Below are positions 35,230-44,600 of a stretch of DNA of 52,629 nucleotides, piece by piece. Source of the DNA: an uncultured Clostridia bacterium. GTDB taxonomy: Bacteria; Bacillota; Clostridia; TANB77; CAG-508. Each line of letters starts with the position of its first letter. Within the stretch, counting starts at the first letter, position 1. The notes under the pieces were generated by a model. It did not search any database and was not told the DNA's origin. It saw only the letters and a program-made list of their open reading frames with translations. Made by a program: the position numbers and the translations under genes. The DNA is taken from NCBI GenBank assembly GCA_947625895.1, contig CANQPZ010000005.1, forward strand, positions 1 through 52,629, read 5' to 3'.

Positions 35230-36252
35230 ATGAGTTTTTGGAATTTAAATAATAAAAACTTAGGTATAGATTTGGGAACTACTTCTATTTTAGTAGTTTT
35301 AGAATCAAAAGGAATAGTGGTTAACGAACCTTCAATAATTGCAGTGGAAAGAGGAACAAATAAAATCATTGCTCTTGGAAAAGAAGCAAAAGATATGATT
35401 GGTAAAACTCCTGAAAAAATTGAAGCTTTAAGACCACTTATGCATGGTGGAATTGCAGATTTAAAAGCAACTGAATTACTTGTAAAAAATGTAATGAATA
35501 AATTAGAAACAACAGAACATTTAGGAAATCCACAAATTGTTATAAATACACACATTGGAATGACAGAAGTAGAAAAAAGAGTTGTATTAAAAGTAGTATC
35601 AGATGCTGGGGCAAAAGATGTTTATTTAATCGAGGAACCAATTGCAGCAGCCTTAGGAGCAGGATTAGATATATATTCTACTGAAGGAAACATGATTGTT
35701 GATTTAGGTGGAGGAACTACAGAAACTGCTATTATTTCTTTAGGAAAGATAGTTGCATGTGACTCACTTAGAGTTGCAGGTGAAGATCTAGACCAAAATA
35801 TCATAGATTTTGTTAGAAAAAAATTAAATGTTGAAATTGGTAAGAATGCTGCAGAGAGAGTAAAGATAGAAATAGGGTATGCAAAACCTATTGTAAATAG
35901 AAAAGTTAATTTAAAGGGAAGAGATGTAAAAACAGGATTACCAAAAGAAATTACCTTAGATGCTTTTCAAGTTTTTGATGCAATTAGGGATTCATTGGAT
36001 AAAATTGTTGAAATGATTAGAGCTACTCTTGATAGAACACCACCTGAACTAATTAATTATATATATGAAAATGGAATTACAATTACAGGTGGAGGAACTT
36101 ATATTAAAGGATTTGACGAATATATTTCTCAAAAACTTAGAATTAAAGTATTTGTTGCGGAAAATCCTTTAGAATGTGTTGCTATAGGAATTTCCAAAAT
36201 TATTAAAAATAAAGAACGAATGAAACAATTCAAGTCTAAGAGGAGAATGTAA
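35230..36252 (+). CDS. mreB: Rod shape-determining protein MreB
   Basis: 340 residues. Bacterial actin that guides lateral wall synthesis. Visible ATP-binding motifs are NLGIDLGTTSILVV near the start, MIVDLGGGTTETAIISLG near 155 and ITITGGGTYIKG near 280. AAGGTGGG precedes the ATG at about nine bases. mreC follows two bases after the stop. The segment ALRPLMHGGIADLKATELLV differs a little from the usual RPMKDGVIADF form, but all core motifs are kept. Confidence 0.95.
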   Translation: MSFWNLNNKNLGIDLGTTSILVVLESKGIVVNEPSIIAVERGTNKIIALGKEAKDMIGKTPEKIEALRPLMHGGIADLKATELLVKNVMNKLETTEHLGNPQIVINTHIGMTEVEKRVVLKVVSDAGAKDVYLIEEPIAAALGAGLDIYSTEGNMIVDLGGGTTETAIISLGKIVACDSLRVAGEDLDQNIIDFVRKKLNVEIGKNAAERVKIEIGYAKPIVNRKVNLKGRDVKTGLPKEITLDAFQVFDAIRDSLDKIVEMIRATLDRTPPELINYIYENGITITGGGTYIKGFDEYISQKLRIKVFVAENPLECVAIGISKIIKNKERMKQFKSKRRM

Positions 36253-36254
36253 TT

Positions 36255-37067
36255 ATGTACAAAAGTAAACATTCAGGAACGCTGGGAACAGTTATTACAA
36301 TAATTATATTAATTTTATTAGTTATATTGACAAATGTTAATAGAGATAATTTGTCATATGCTGAAGGATTTGCAACTTCTATTCTTATGCCAATTCAGAA
36401 TGCATTTACTATGTTAAAAAATAGAGTTACAGGTAATTCACAATTTTTTGCTGACCTAGATTCATTAAAGGCGGAAAATGAACAATTAAAACAAAGAAAT
36501 AATGAATTGGAAACTCAACTTAGAGAATTAGAAGTTATTAAAGCAGAAAATGCAACATTACAAGAATATGCAAATTTGACAGAAAAATATCAAGATTATA
36601 GTACAGTGGCTGCTTATGTAATTGATAAAGATGTAAGCAATTACAGCAGCAATATAATAATAAATGTTGGATCAGATCAAGGAATAGAAAAAGATATGAC
36701 TGTTATAGCTGATAAAGGTTTAGTTGGACACGTAATTTCAGTAACAAATAATACAGCCAAAGTTCAAGTAATTGTGGACAGTGCTAGTTCAGTTGCAGCT
36801 ATGATTAGTACATCAGATGAAAGCATTATATGTAAAGGATCAGTTGAAAATGATAAATATTTAAATGCATCTTATATAGATACATCTTCTGAATTATTAG
36901 TTGGAGATAGTGTTGTAACTTCAGGAATAGGAGGAATATATCCAAAAGGAATTACTATAGGAACGATTAAACAAGTAATAAATACAACTAATATAACAGA
37001 TAGATATGCAATTGTTGAAACAGCAGTTGATTTTTCAAAGTTATATACAGTATTAGTTATAAAATAA
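36255..37067 (+). CDS. mreC: Rod shape-determining protein MreC
   Basis: 270 residues. One N-terminal membrane helix (about residues 9-27), a coiled coil (about 65-105: SLKAENEQLKQRNNELETQL) and a beta-rich extracellular domain ending in VVTSGIGGIYPKGITIGTIK, the family hallmark. It links MreB to the extracellular elongation enzymes. It lies between mreB and mreD with gaps of two and about 13 bases. Confidence 0.93.
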   Translation: MYKSKHSGTLGTVITIIILILLVILTNVNRDNLSYAEGFATSILMPIQNAFTMLKNRVTGNSQFFADLDSLKAENEQLKQRNNELETQLRELEVIKAENATLQEYANLTEKYQDYSTVAAYVIDKDVSNYSSNIIINVGSDQGIEKDMTVIADKGLVGHVISVTNNTAKVQVIVDSASSVAAMISTSDESIICKGSVENDKYLNASYIDTSSELLVGDSVVTSGIGGIYPKGITIGTIKQVINTTNITDRYAIVETAVDFSKLYTVLVIK

Positions 37068-37080
37068 GGATTTAGTGAAT

Positions 37081-37614
37081 ATGAAAAAATTTCTACTTGG
37101 TGTACTTATGTACGTTGTTTTCATAATTTTATATTTTTTTCAAGCCGATTTCTTTAATTGGTTTACTATTGCAGGAATTAGTCCAAATATTTTCATAATC
37201 TTTATATTGTTTTTGGGACTTTTTACTAATAGCTTGTTTTCAATTGTAATTGCATTATTGGCAGGAATTACACTTGATTTGGTAATTGGTAGAACTCTTG
37301 GAGTAACTGCATTTATGTTTTGCTTAATTTCTATTATTGCTGGATACTTTGACAAAAACTTTTCTAAAGAAAGTAAGCTAACAATTATAATAATGGTTAT
37401 TTGCATGACAATAATTTATGAGTTAGTAAATTATATGATGAATGTTTTAGTATTAGATATACCTTTTGAATTTGCAGCATTTTCAAAGATTTTAGCTATA
37501 GAGGTATTATATAATGCAATTTTAACTCTAATATTCTATAAATTAATTTTAAAATTTGGATATATATTAGAAAAACAATTTAAGCAGAAAAATATACTTA
37601 CAAGATATTTTTAA
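37081..37614 (+). CDS. mreD: Rod shape-determining protein MreD
   Basis: 177 residues from the ATG at 37081, about nine bases after AAGGA; a GTG at 37075 is the alternative. It is a polytopic membrane protein with five or six helices, matching the MreD profile in length and in the GITLDLVIGRTLGVTAF segment. It completes the MreBCD set and precedes mrdA. Confidence 0.88.
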   Translation: MKKFLLGVLMYVVFIILYFFQADFFNWFTIAGISPNIFIIFILFLGLFTNSLFSIVIALLAGITLDLVIGRTLGVTAFMFCLISIIAGYFDKNFSKESKLTIIIMVICMTIIYELVNYMMNVLVLDIPFEFAAFSKILAIEVLYNAILTLIFYKLILKFGYILEKQFKQKNILTRYF

Positions 37615-37642
37615 TTTGAAATTATTGAAAGAAGGTGATTAA

Positions 37643-39727
37643 TTGACAAAGAAAACAGAAACTGAAAAAAGTAATTTTAGATTTAATATGATTACTACGT
37701 TAGTTTATATTATTGGTATTGTTTTACTTGTGCAATTATTTAATCTTCAAATAGTTCATGGAAAAGAATATAGGGAGACATCAAATACAAGACTTACAAA
37801 AGAAGCAACAGTAAAATCTGCAAGAGGAAAAATATTAGATAGAACAGGAACTGTTTTAGCTGAAACCCAAATGGGATTTAATGTTCAACTTTTCAAAACA
37901 AAAGCAACTGATGAAGAAGTAAATCAAGCAATGAATGTATTAGCAGGTATATTAGACAAAAATGGTGATGCATATGATAACGATTTTCCTATTTTGGTAA
38001 ATCCTTTTCAATATAAATTTGAGACAGAAGAACAATTAAATGAATGGAGAGATAAGCACGGAATAGCACCTGAAGCAAGTCCAGAAGAAGCTTTTTATGT
38101 AATGAAAGACAAATATGGAATTGAGGAAGAAGATATACAGATTGCAGCTAAAATAATTGGACTAAGATATACTATTGAGGAAAAAGGATATTCTGCTACG
38201 AGGGGAATCGAAATTGCTTCAAATGTCTCAAGAGCAAGTGCTTTAGAAATTAATGAAAAAGGAGAAGAACTTCCAGGTGTTTCTGTTGAAGTTCAATCAA
38301 ATAGAGTCTACACAAATGGAAGTTTAGCTTCTCACGTAATAGGATATATTGGAAGAATAAATGCAGATGAATATAATGCAAATCAAGATAAATATGAAAA
38401 AGATGATTACATTGGAAAAACAGGTATTGAATATCTATTTGAAGATTATTTAAAAGGTGAAAATGGATCTAAACAGATAGATATGACAGTTGATGGTACA
38501 GCTACTGGTGAATACATAACAAAGGATGCTATTGGTGGTGCAAATGTCGTTCTAACAATTGATTCTAATTTACAAAATATTACGGAAAATGCTCTTAAAA
38601 GTAATATTGAAAAAATAAGAAGTGGTGGATTTGGACATGTTTATGAAGCTCAAGGCGGTGCAGCCGTTGTACTTAATATAAAGACTGGTGAAGTTTTAGC
38701 AATGGCAAGTGTTCCAGATTTTGAACCATCTCAATTTTTAAATGGAATTTCACAGGAAAAATTAAACGAATATCAACAGAATTCAGCTATATTAAACAGA
38801 GCAATACAAGGAACATATGCACCAGGATCTATATTTAAAATGGTAACTGCAATTGCTGGATTACAAGAAGGAGCAATTACAACTTCTGAAAGAATAAATG
38901 ATACAGGAATTTATCCTAGAGGATCACATCCTCATTGCTGGTATTATGATAGTTATCATAGAGGTCATGGAAGATTAAATGTTTCAGGGGCTTTAGCTAA
39001 TTCATGTAACTATTATTTTTATGAAACTGGATATAGATTAGGACTAGATAAATTATCAAGTTATGCTAATTACTTTGGACTTGGTAGAAAAACAGGTATC
39101 GAACTACCATATGAAAGTGCAGGTACTTTAGCATCTCCAAAAACATCCGAAGAAAAGAAGGATTCAGCACCAGAAAGTACATTGCTATCTGCATCAATTG
39201 GTCAGAGTTATAATGACTTTACACCTTTGCAAGTTGCAAAATATATAGCAATGGTTGCTAATAGAGGAGGAGTTGTAAATCCTACATTAATTAAAAATAT
39301 AGTTACATCAGATGGAAAACAGGTATCAACTGCAGAAATTGAACAATATTTGCAAACAAAATTAGGAACTGTAACAAAAGATGTTGATAATTTACAAATT
39401 AGTGATGAGAATATGAATGCTGTTTTAGAAGGAATGAGAGATGTTACTGATGATGGTACAGCTAGTTCAATATTTAGAAATTTCCCAATAACAGTTGGAG
39501 GTAAAACAGGTTCAACTGAAGCGGGTAATTATATAAATGCTTGGTTTGCTGGATTTGCACCATTTGACGATCCTGAAATTGCAGTTGTTGCAATAGTTGA
39601 AAATGGTGGACATGGATACTATGTCGCTGAAGTTGTTAGAGAAATTATTAGAGAATACTTTGGTATGAATATTGAGCAAATAAATGAAGACGTTACAGCT
39701 TCTCAAGAAATGGAGTATGTACGTTAA
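37643..39727 (+). CDS. mrdA: Penicillin-binding protein 2 (elongasome transpeptidase)
   Basis: 694 residues from a TTG start seven to nine bases after GAAGGTG. One membrane helix (about 17-35), a PBP dimerisation region (SARGKILDRTG and after, to about 270) and a transpeptidase domain with SxxK in APGSIFKMVTA near 396, SxN in ANSCNYYFYE near 455 and KTG in VGGKTGSTEAG near 620. It cross-links peptidoglycan with MreBCD and RodA during elongation. rodA is not in the window. Length is normal for class B PBP2 of Firmicutes. Confidence 0.94.
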   Translation: MTKKTETEKSNFRFNMITTLVYIIGIVLLVQLFNLQIVHGKEYRETSNTRLTKEATVKSARGKILDRTGTVLAETQMGFNVQLFKTKATDEEVNQAMNVLAGILDKNGDAYDNDFPILVNPFQYKFETEEQLNEWRDKHGIAPEASPEEAFYVMKDKYGIEEEDIQIAAKIIGLRYTIEEKGYSATRGIEIASNVSRASALEINEKGEELPGVSVEVQSNRVYTNGSLASHVIGYIGRINADEYNANQDKYEKDDYIGKTGIEYLFEDYLKGENGSKQIDMTVDGTATGEYITKDAIGGANVVLTIDSNLQNITENALKSNIEKIRSGGFGHVYEAQGGAAVVLNIKTGEVLAMASVPDFEPSQFLNGISQEKLNEYQQNSAILNRAIQGTYAPGSIFKMVTAIAGLQEGAITTSERINDTGIYPRGSHPHCWYYDSYHRGHGRLNVSGALANSCNYYFYETGYRLGLDKLSSYANYFGLGRKTGIELPYESAGTLASPKTSEEKKDSAPESTLLSASIGQSYNDFTPLQVAKYIAMVANRGGVVNPTLIKNIVTSDGKQVSTAEIEQYLQTKLGTVTKDVDNLQISDENMNAVLEGMRDVTDDGTASSIFRNFPITVGGKTGSTEAGNYINAWFAGFAPFDDPEIAVVAIVENGGHGYYVAEVVREIIREYFGMNIEQINEDVTASQEMEYVR

Positions 39728-39766
39728 ATGTATTATAAATTTATATAACGAGGGGATAATTGAAAT

Positions 39767-40372
39767 ATGAAAAGTTGTTTAAGAATTTCTAGCACAAAAG
39801 AAGAAATCAGAATAATGATTAATGCATCTGCTGAAACAGATGAAGTTATGGAAGAATTTCATACTAAATTACCACGTATAAAACAGTATTTTGAAAAAGA
39901 TCAAAAACCTATTCATATTATAGGTAAAGCATTAAGTGAAATAGAAAAAACTGGAGTAAGAACAATTTTATCAAAAGAAATTGATACTAAAATTACATTT
40001 GGTGATACAAGTGAAGTTTTGGGATTACATGCAATTAAAAGAACTTTTGAAACATCAATTGATACTTCTGAAACTAAATTTATAAGAGGAAATTTGCGTT
40101 CAGGGCAAAAGGAAGAATTTACAGGAAGTATAGCAATTTTGGGAGACTTAAATTATGGTGCTGAAGTAATTGCTGGTGAAAACATAATAGTAACAGGAAA
40201 AATCAGAGGACTAGCTCATGCAGGGGCAAATGGAAATAAAAAAGCAATTATATCAGCAAATTCAATAGATCCAACACAAGTAAGGATTGCAAATGTTGTT
40301 AAAGAAATTCCAGACAATGAGTATAAATTGCCAATAATATACCTAGAAGGTGAAAATATTGAAATAGGTTAA
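39767..40372 (+). CDS. minC: Septum site-determining protein MinC
   Basis: 201 residues with an N-terminal MinC_N domain and a C-terminal beta-helix domain from about residue 105 (IRGNLRSGQKEEFTGSIAIL, GKIRGLAHAGANGNKKAI). MinC blocks FtsZ assembly at the poles once recruited by MinD. AACGAGGGG lies upstream of the ATG. It is the last gene of the shape operon; minD and minE, which normally follow, are not here. Its stop overlaps the stop of the convergent small gene. Confidence 0.92.
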   Translation: MKSCLRISSTKEEIRIMINASAETDEVMEEFHTKLPRIKQYFEKDQKPIHIIGKALSEIEKTGVRTILSKEIDTKITFGDTSEVLGLHAIKRTFETSIDTSETKFIRGNLRSGQKEEFTGSIAILGDLNYGAEVIAGENIIVTGKIRGLAHAGANGNKKAIISANSIDPTQVRIANVVKEIPDNEYKLPIIYLEGENIEIG

Positions 40373-40632
40373 TCAAATAAAAGTAAAAACAAACATAACA
40401 TTAATGGTACATCTTTAGTATCTTGCTTGTATAAGAAGAATAATATGGCAAGGATTATTAATGTATCTGTTTCGTTAAATAGATTGTAAGTATAATTATT
40501 TCCTAAATTATGCTTACAATTTTTTTTAACTTCAATTTCCTGAGGGAGCTTTTCCACATTGTTAGAAGAAAAAGTTGAAACTTGTCTTGGAAAATTTATA
40601 AAAGGTGGAAAAAATGGATTATAAAAAGTCAT
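40369..40632 (-). CDS. Small hypothetical protein with C-terminal hydrophobic helices
   Basis: 87 residues. A Pro/Phe/Asn-rich start (TFYNPFFPPFINFPRQ), a polar middle, and a hydrophobic C terminus (TDTLIILAILFFLYKQDTKD then PLMLCLFLLLF). The pattern is one I associate with small uncharacterised clostridial, possibly spore-related, proteins; I cannot name it. GGGAGG precedes the ATG within the end of the previous gene (14-base overlap). The minC terminator lies inside this gene in antisense. Confidence 0.65.
   Translation of the reverse strand: MTFYNPFFPPFINFPRQVSTFSSNNVEKLPQEIEVKKNCKHNLGNNYTYNLFNETDTLIILAILFFLYKQDTKDVPLMLCLFLLLFD
40483..40527 (+). terminator. Terminator of the shape operon, after minC
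   Basis: A 14-base stem (TTGTAAGTATAATT, 40484-40497; AATTATGCTTACAA, 40506-40519). The one mismatch is a U-G wobble in + strand RNA, and eight T follow. This orients it for the minC transcript although it lies within the convergent small gene. Confidence 0.9.
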
Positions 40633-40966
40633 TTATATTTCCTCCCATTTCTTGAAAATTTTCAAATAGCTTTAATATATGTAATAATTTTATATATTGA
40701 TCAATCTTTGTCTTTTTAGAATCTCTTAAATATGGTTTTAAAGAGCGCAGTAATTGCTCGTCATTACTATTACTTTCGGATTTTAATAGTTTGAGTAATT
40801 TTTGAATCTTCAATAAAGTGTCTGCATCAAATTGACAAGTATCTGCTTCCGAATTTTTGGTATTTTCATTAGAAGAATTAGCTTGAAAATTTTCTAATAT
40901 TTCATTCAAATTAATATTTTTTTCATTAAGGATATCTGATAATTTTTTAGCTAAGTCTTCATCCAT
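40619..40966 (-). CDS. Small hypothetical helical protein
   Basis: 115 residues, acidic N-terminal half and a conserved-looking C-terminal half (LLRSLKPYLRDSKKTKIDQY, then LLHILKLFENF). No signal or membrane helix. GGAGG is well placed before the ATG. I recall similar small helical proteins next to other small genes in Clostridia, often without assigned function. Middle gene of a three-gene minus-strand run. Confidence 0.75.
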   Translation of the reverse strand: MDEDLAKKLSDILNEKNINLNEILENFQANSSNENTKNSEADTCQFDADTLLKIQKLLKLLKSESNSNDEQLLRSLKPYLRDSKKTKIDQYIKLLHILKLFENFQEMGGNINDFL

Positions 40967-40999
40967 AAAAATACCTCCATATAAAATTAAAATTATATA

Positions 41000-41131
41000 T
41001 TAATTGTTTCTTTTTTCATTCTTATTTTTTTCATTTAAAATCTCTTGTGCTTTAGCTAAGCCAATTTCAAGATCTTTTGGATCCATTTTAGATAACATTT
41101 TCATTAACATGTTTGTATCCAAATTACTCAT
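41000..41131 (-). CDS. Small 43-residue hypothetical protein
   Basis: Too short for usual gene callers. It starts MSNLDTNMLMKMLSKMDPKD, continues with a single amphipathic helix and ends in a Lys/Asn-rich tail. AGGAGG lies eight bases before the ATG at 41131, as strong as its neighbours. It is 33 bases upstream of the 115-residue gene, giving a three-gene run. Methionine-rich helix and context suggest a small structural or regulatory protein; no family recognised. Confidence 0.6.
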   Translation of the reverse strand: MSNLDTNMLMKMLSKMDPKDLEIGLAKAQEILNEKNKNEKRNN

Positions 41132-41602
41132 ATAAAAACCTCCTAATTTCAGTATATGCAAAAAATATATATTTAGTAAAAAAATATAGATGTATTTTCA
41201 TTTAATAAATAGTAATTTTGTTGCATACTATATAAGCAATATATTTTTTATTTAATAATTAATTTATTTTATGCAGTATTCTGTAAAAGGTGATTTTAAA
41301 CATAATAATGTAATATTTTGCAGAGCAAACTCTTGCAAATAAAACAAAATATTGTCGAATTATATCAAAAAGGCAAGAAAAAGCACTAAATTATGTAAAA
41401 CAAAAATAGAAAAAATAAATTTGTTAAAGAAAATTTAATGTAAATGTAAAAAAGGGAATTTTTCGCTATTTTCCGTAAATACCTTATATTACATTCCTTG
41501 TAACATAAGCTTTTAAAAGATTATTAAAGGTTGACAGTTTTCTTTTAGTATTTAAAATAAAAGGCAAATGAGTTTAAAAGCACGAATTTGTGGGGGTAAA
41601 TT
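41132..41602. other. 471-base divergent intergenic region
   Basis: It separates the small minus-strand genes from the giant secreted-protein operon. I see no ORF or RNA gene. A promoter for the + strand is at 41532-41559 (listed separately). A TTGTCGAA (41352-41359), matching a Spo0A-box core, lies about 180 bases from that promoter and may be chance. The rest is A/T-rich with runs of A. No clear promoter for the minus-strand genes was found, which would be expected if they depend on a sporulation sigma factor. Confidence 0.6.
41532..41559 (+). promoter_or_regulatory. Sigma-A-type promoter of the giant-protein operon
   Basis: TTGACA (41532-41537) and TAAAAT (41554-41559) are 16 bases apart, about 45 bases before the start; GGGGGT serves as ribosome binding site. 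Confidence 0.65.
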
Positions 41603-44600
41603 ATGCAAAAGACTAAGAAATTGAAAGAGAAAATAGTTGCTGGTTTAATTGCATTTGCTATGATGTTTAGCAACTTTGCAACTCTTGGGACTGCATTAGT
41701 TTCATTTGCGGCTGAAGAAGATATTACTTATTCAGCGCAATTTGTGTTGATTAGTGATAATCAAGCAAATGAAGATGATTTGGCAGAAGAGGGTTCAGAG
41801 CAAACTCAAGAAAATGAATTAAATGGAGAGCAGCAACAGGAGGAAAGTCAACTTGAAGGTACAAATCAGGAAGCAGAGATGGAGTCACGAAGTGAAGCTG
41901 CTGAAGAAAATACTGATGAACCTGAACAAGAAGAAAACTTACCTGAAGAACAACCTAAAGAAGAAACAGAACCTCAAAATAATAATATTGAGGATTATGC
42001 AATTGAAATTACTTTAGGCGCTAAAGGCCAAGGATATTTGAAAAATTCTAAAATTGAGATTAAGGATTTAGAAAATCAGATCTTCAAATTAAGAGATGAC
42101 ACCATATTGAATGAGTATATTCAATCAATTGAAGAAAACAAAATTAAAGTTAAACAGATTAATTCAGGAACAGAAGTTAAAATTTATATTCCGATAGAAT
42201 TAAAAAGAGAAGATTCAATTGATATTAATAAATTACAATCAGGTGTTGACATCGAATTACTTGCTACATATGTTGATAAAGATGGTAATGAAGAAATCAT
42301 AACTAAATCTCAAAAACCAGTATTTGATGTTAATAATAGTATCAATTTAATTGTAGATAGTAATGTTGAAAAATGTATACCATATGTAAAAGATGGTGCA
42401 AATGAAGCATTAATTCAATTAAAGGTAGAAGCATATTTAGAAGGAGACCAAACTTTACCTATAAAAGATACACAAATTGAAGTTCCTATTCCTCAAAGTG
42501 AAGGAACTACAATTTCTAATGTAAGTGTATCTGCTATAAATACTGCTTATACTAATGGGCTTTCTGGAACAGATTCAATATTTACTGTAGAAAATTGGAA
42601 CTACCAAGATGGTAAAGTAACAATTTCTGTAGATAATGTTGAAAAAGATGGAAAGTATTTAATGAGTAATGGAAAAGATGAATACATAATTACTTATACG
42701 TATTCTAATTACCAAGATTTATCTAGTAATCTTTTGCAATCAACAGTTTCTGCAAAATCTAATATCTTCACAAGTAATGGAACAGCAGAAATAAGTAATT
42801 CAAGAGACAAAGAGTATAATTTATCTGAAGCAAACTCTAATATAATAACATATCAAGTAACAAGAAAAACTCAAGAGATGAGTAAAGGTTACTTATATGC
42901 TAATGCAAATTCTGATCAAGCTGAATATGAATTAGAATTTGAAAATGCATTAAATATAAATATTTCTAGAACAGATTTAGTAGGTTCTGTAGAAGTAAGA
43001 GAAGCAGATGAATATTTTGTAGATGCCGATGGAAATCGTTATGCAACAGCTACATCTGATGGAAATAATAGTTATTATAAATCAATAAAATTAAATAAAG
43101 ATAATTTAAATTCTATAATTGGAGAAAATGGAAACTTTGAAATTTTACTTGAAGATGGAACTTCATTAATTCAATTAACAAAAGATACAGAAGATGATGG
43201 AGACGGATATATAACAGTTACTTTTGGTGAAAATAGAATTAATAAAATAATATTTAAAGTAAATAATCCAGAAGGAGAAGGGATTTTAAATGTTGGATGG
43301 GTTAAAGCTGTAGACAAAACAACATATGGAAAAATTGATTTAAGTTTATTTAGATCATTAAATAATGATTATGTTGGAACAGCTCAATTAACAGAAGGAT
43401 TAACATCAGATATAGGAGAAACAAGTGTATCAACTGAACTTTTAGATACAACAACAAATGCAACAGTATCATTAAGCAGAAATGAATTAAGTACATTAGT
43501 TAGAAATGATGATGTACAAGTAAGTATTTCACTTAATAATGCTAGTCCAATGTCTGATATGTATAAAAACCCAGTTTTTGAATTGACATTTCCTAGAGAA
43601 ATTCAAAATGTAGAAATTACTGATATAAATCTTTTATATGGAGATAATCAATTAGAAACAACAAATATAGAAACATTAAGAAATTCAAATAATCAAGTAG
43701 TTGTAAGAATAACTTTACAAGGTGCACAAAGTAGATATTTACTTGGAGATCAAGAGAAAGGTTCACAAATCATATTAAATACAAATATTACATTTGATAT
43801 GTATTCTTCTTCTAAAGATACTGCATTAGTAATGAATTATTATAATGAAGATGCTACAAATTATGCAATCAGTTCAGATTGGAATATGATATCAGAACCT
43901 TCTTCAAATATGATAAATCCTAGACAAGGAACATATGATACATCAGTTAAGATTGTTGCACCAGAGGGATTTGTAAATGCACAAATGATAACAGGATATA
44001 AGGGAGATGAATCTGTTATCTCTGTTAATCAAGGTTTAAAAGAAGCAAGAATTAATGCATTTGCTAATGCAAAAACAGCAGAAATGAGAATGATATTAAT
44101 AAACAATACAGATGAAGAAATGAATGATTTTCATATCTTAGGTAGAACAATATTTGAAGGAAATAAGTCTATAATCGATGATGAAGATTTAGGAACAAAT
44201 ATGACAGCACCTATGTTATCAGAAATTGCATATGATAGCACATTTAATACAACAGTATATTATTCTGAAAATGGAGATGCTACAGATAAGTTAGATGATC
44301 CAACAAATGGTTGGACAGAAACACCTGAAGATATGAGTTTAGTAAAATCTTACTTAATAGTAATAGATGATACTGTAAAAGTGGGCGACATATTATTATT
44401 CTCTTACAATTTTGAAATACCTGAAGGACTTGAAAATAATATAAACTTAGCTGGAACTTTTGGAACATACTATACAGGAACAAAGACTGTTGGAATTGGA
44501 GAACCAGACAAAGTTGTTTTAACTACAGGTGAAGCTCCAGAATTAAACGTAGAAACAGTTACAGATGTTGATAAAGATTCAGTTGTAGAAGGACAACATA

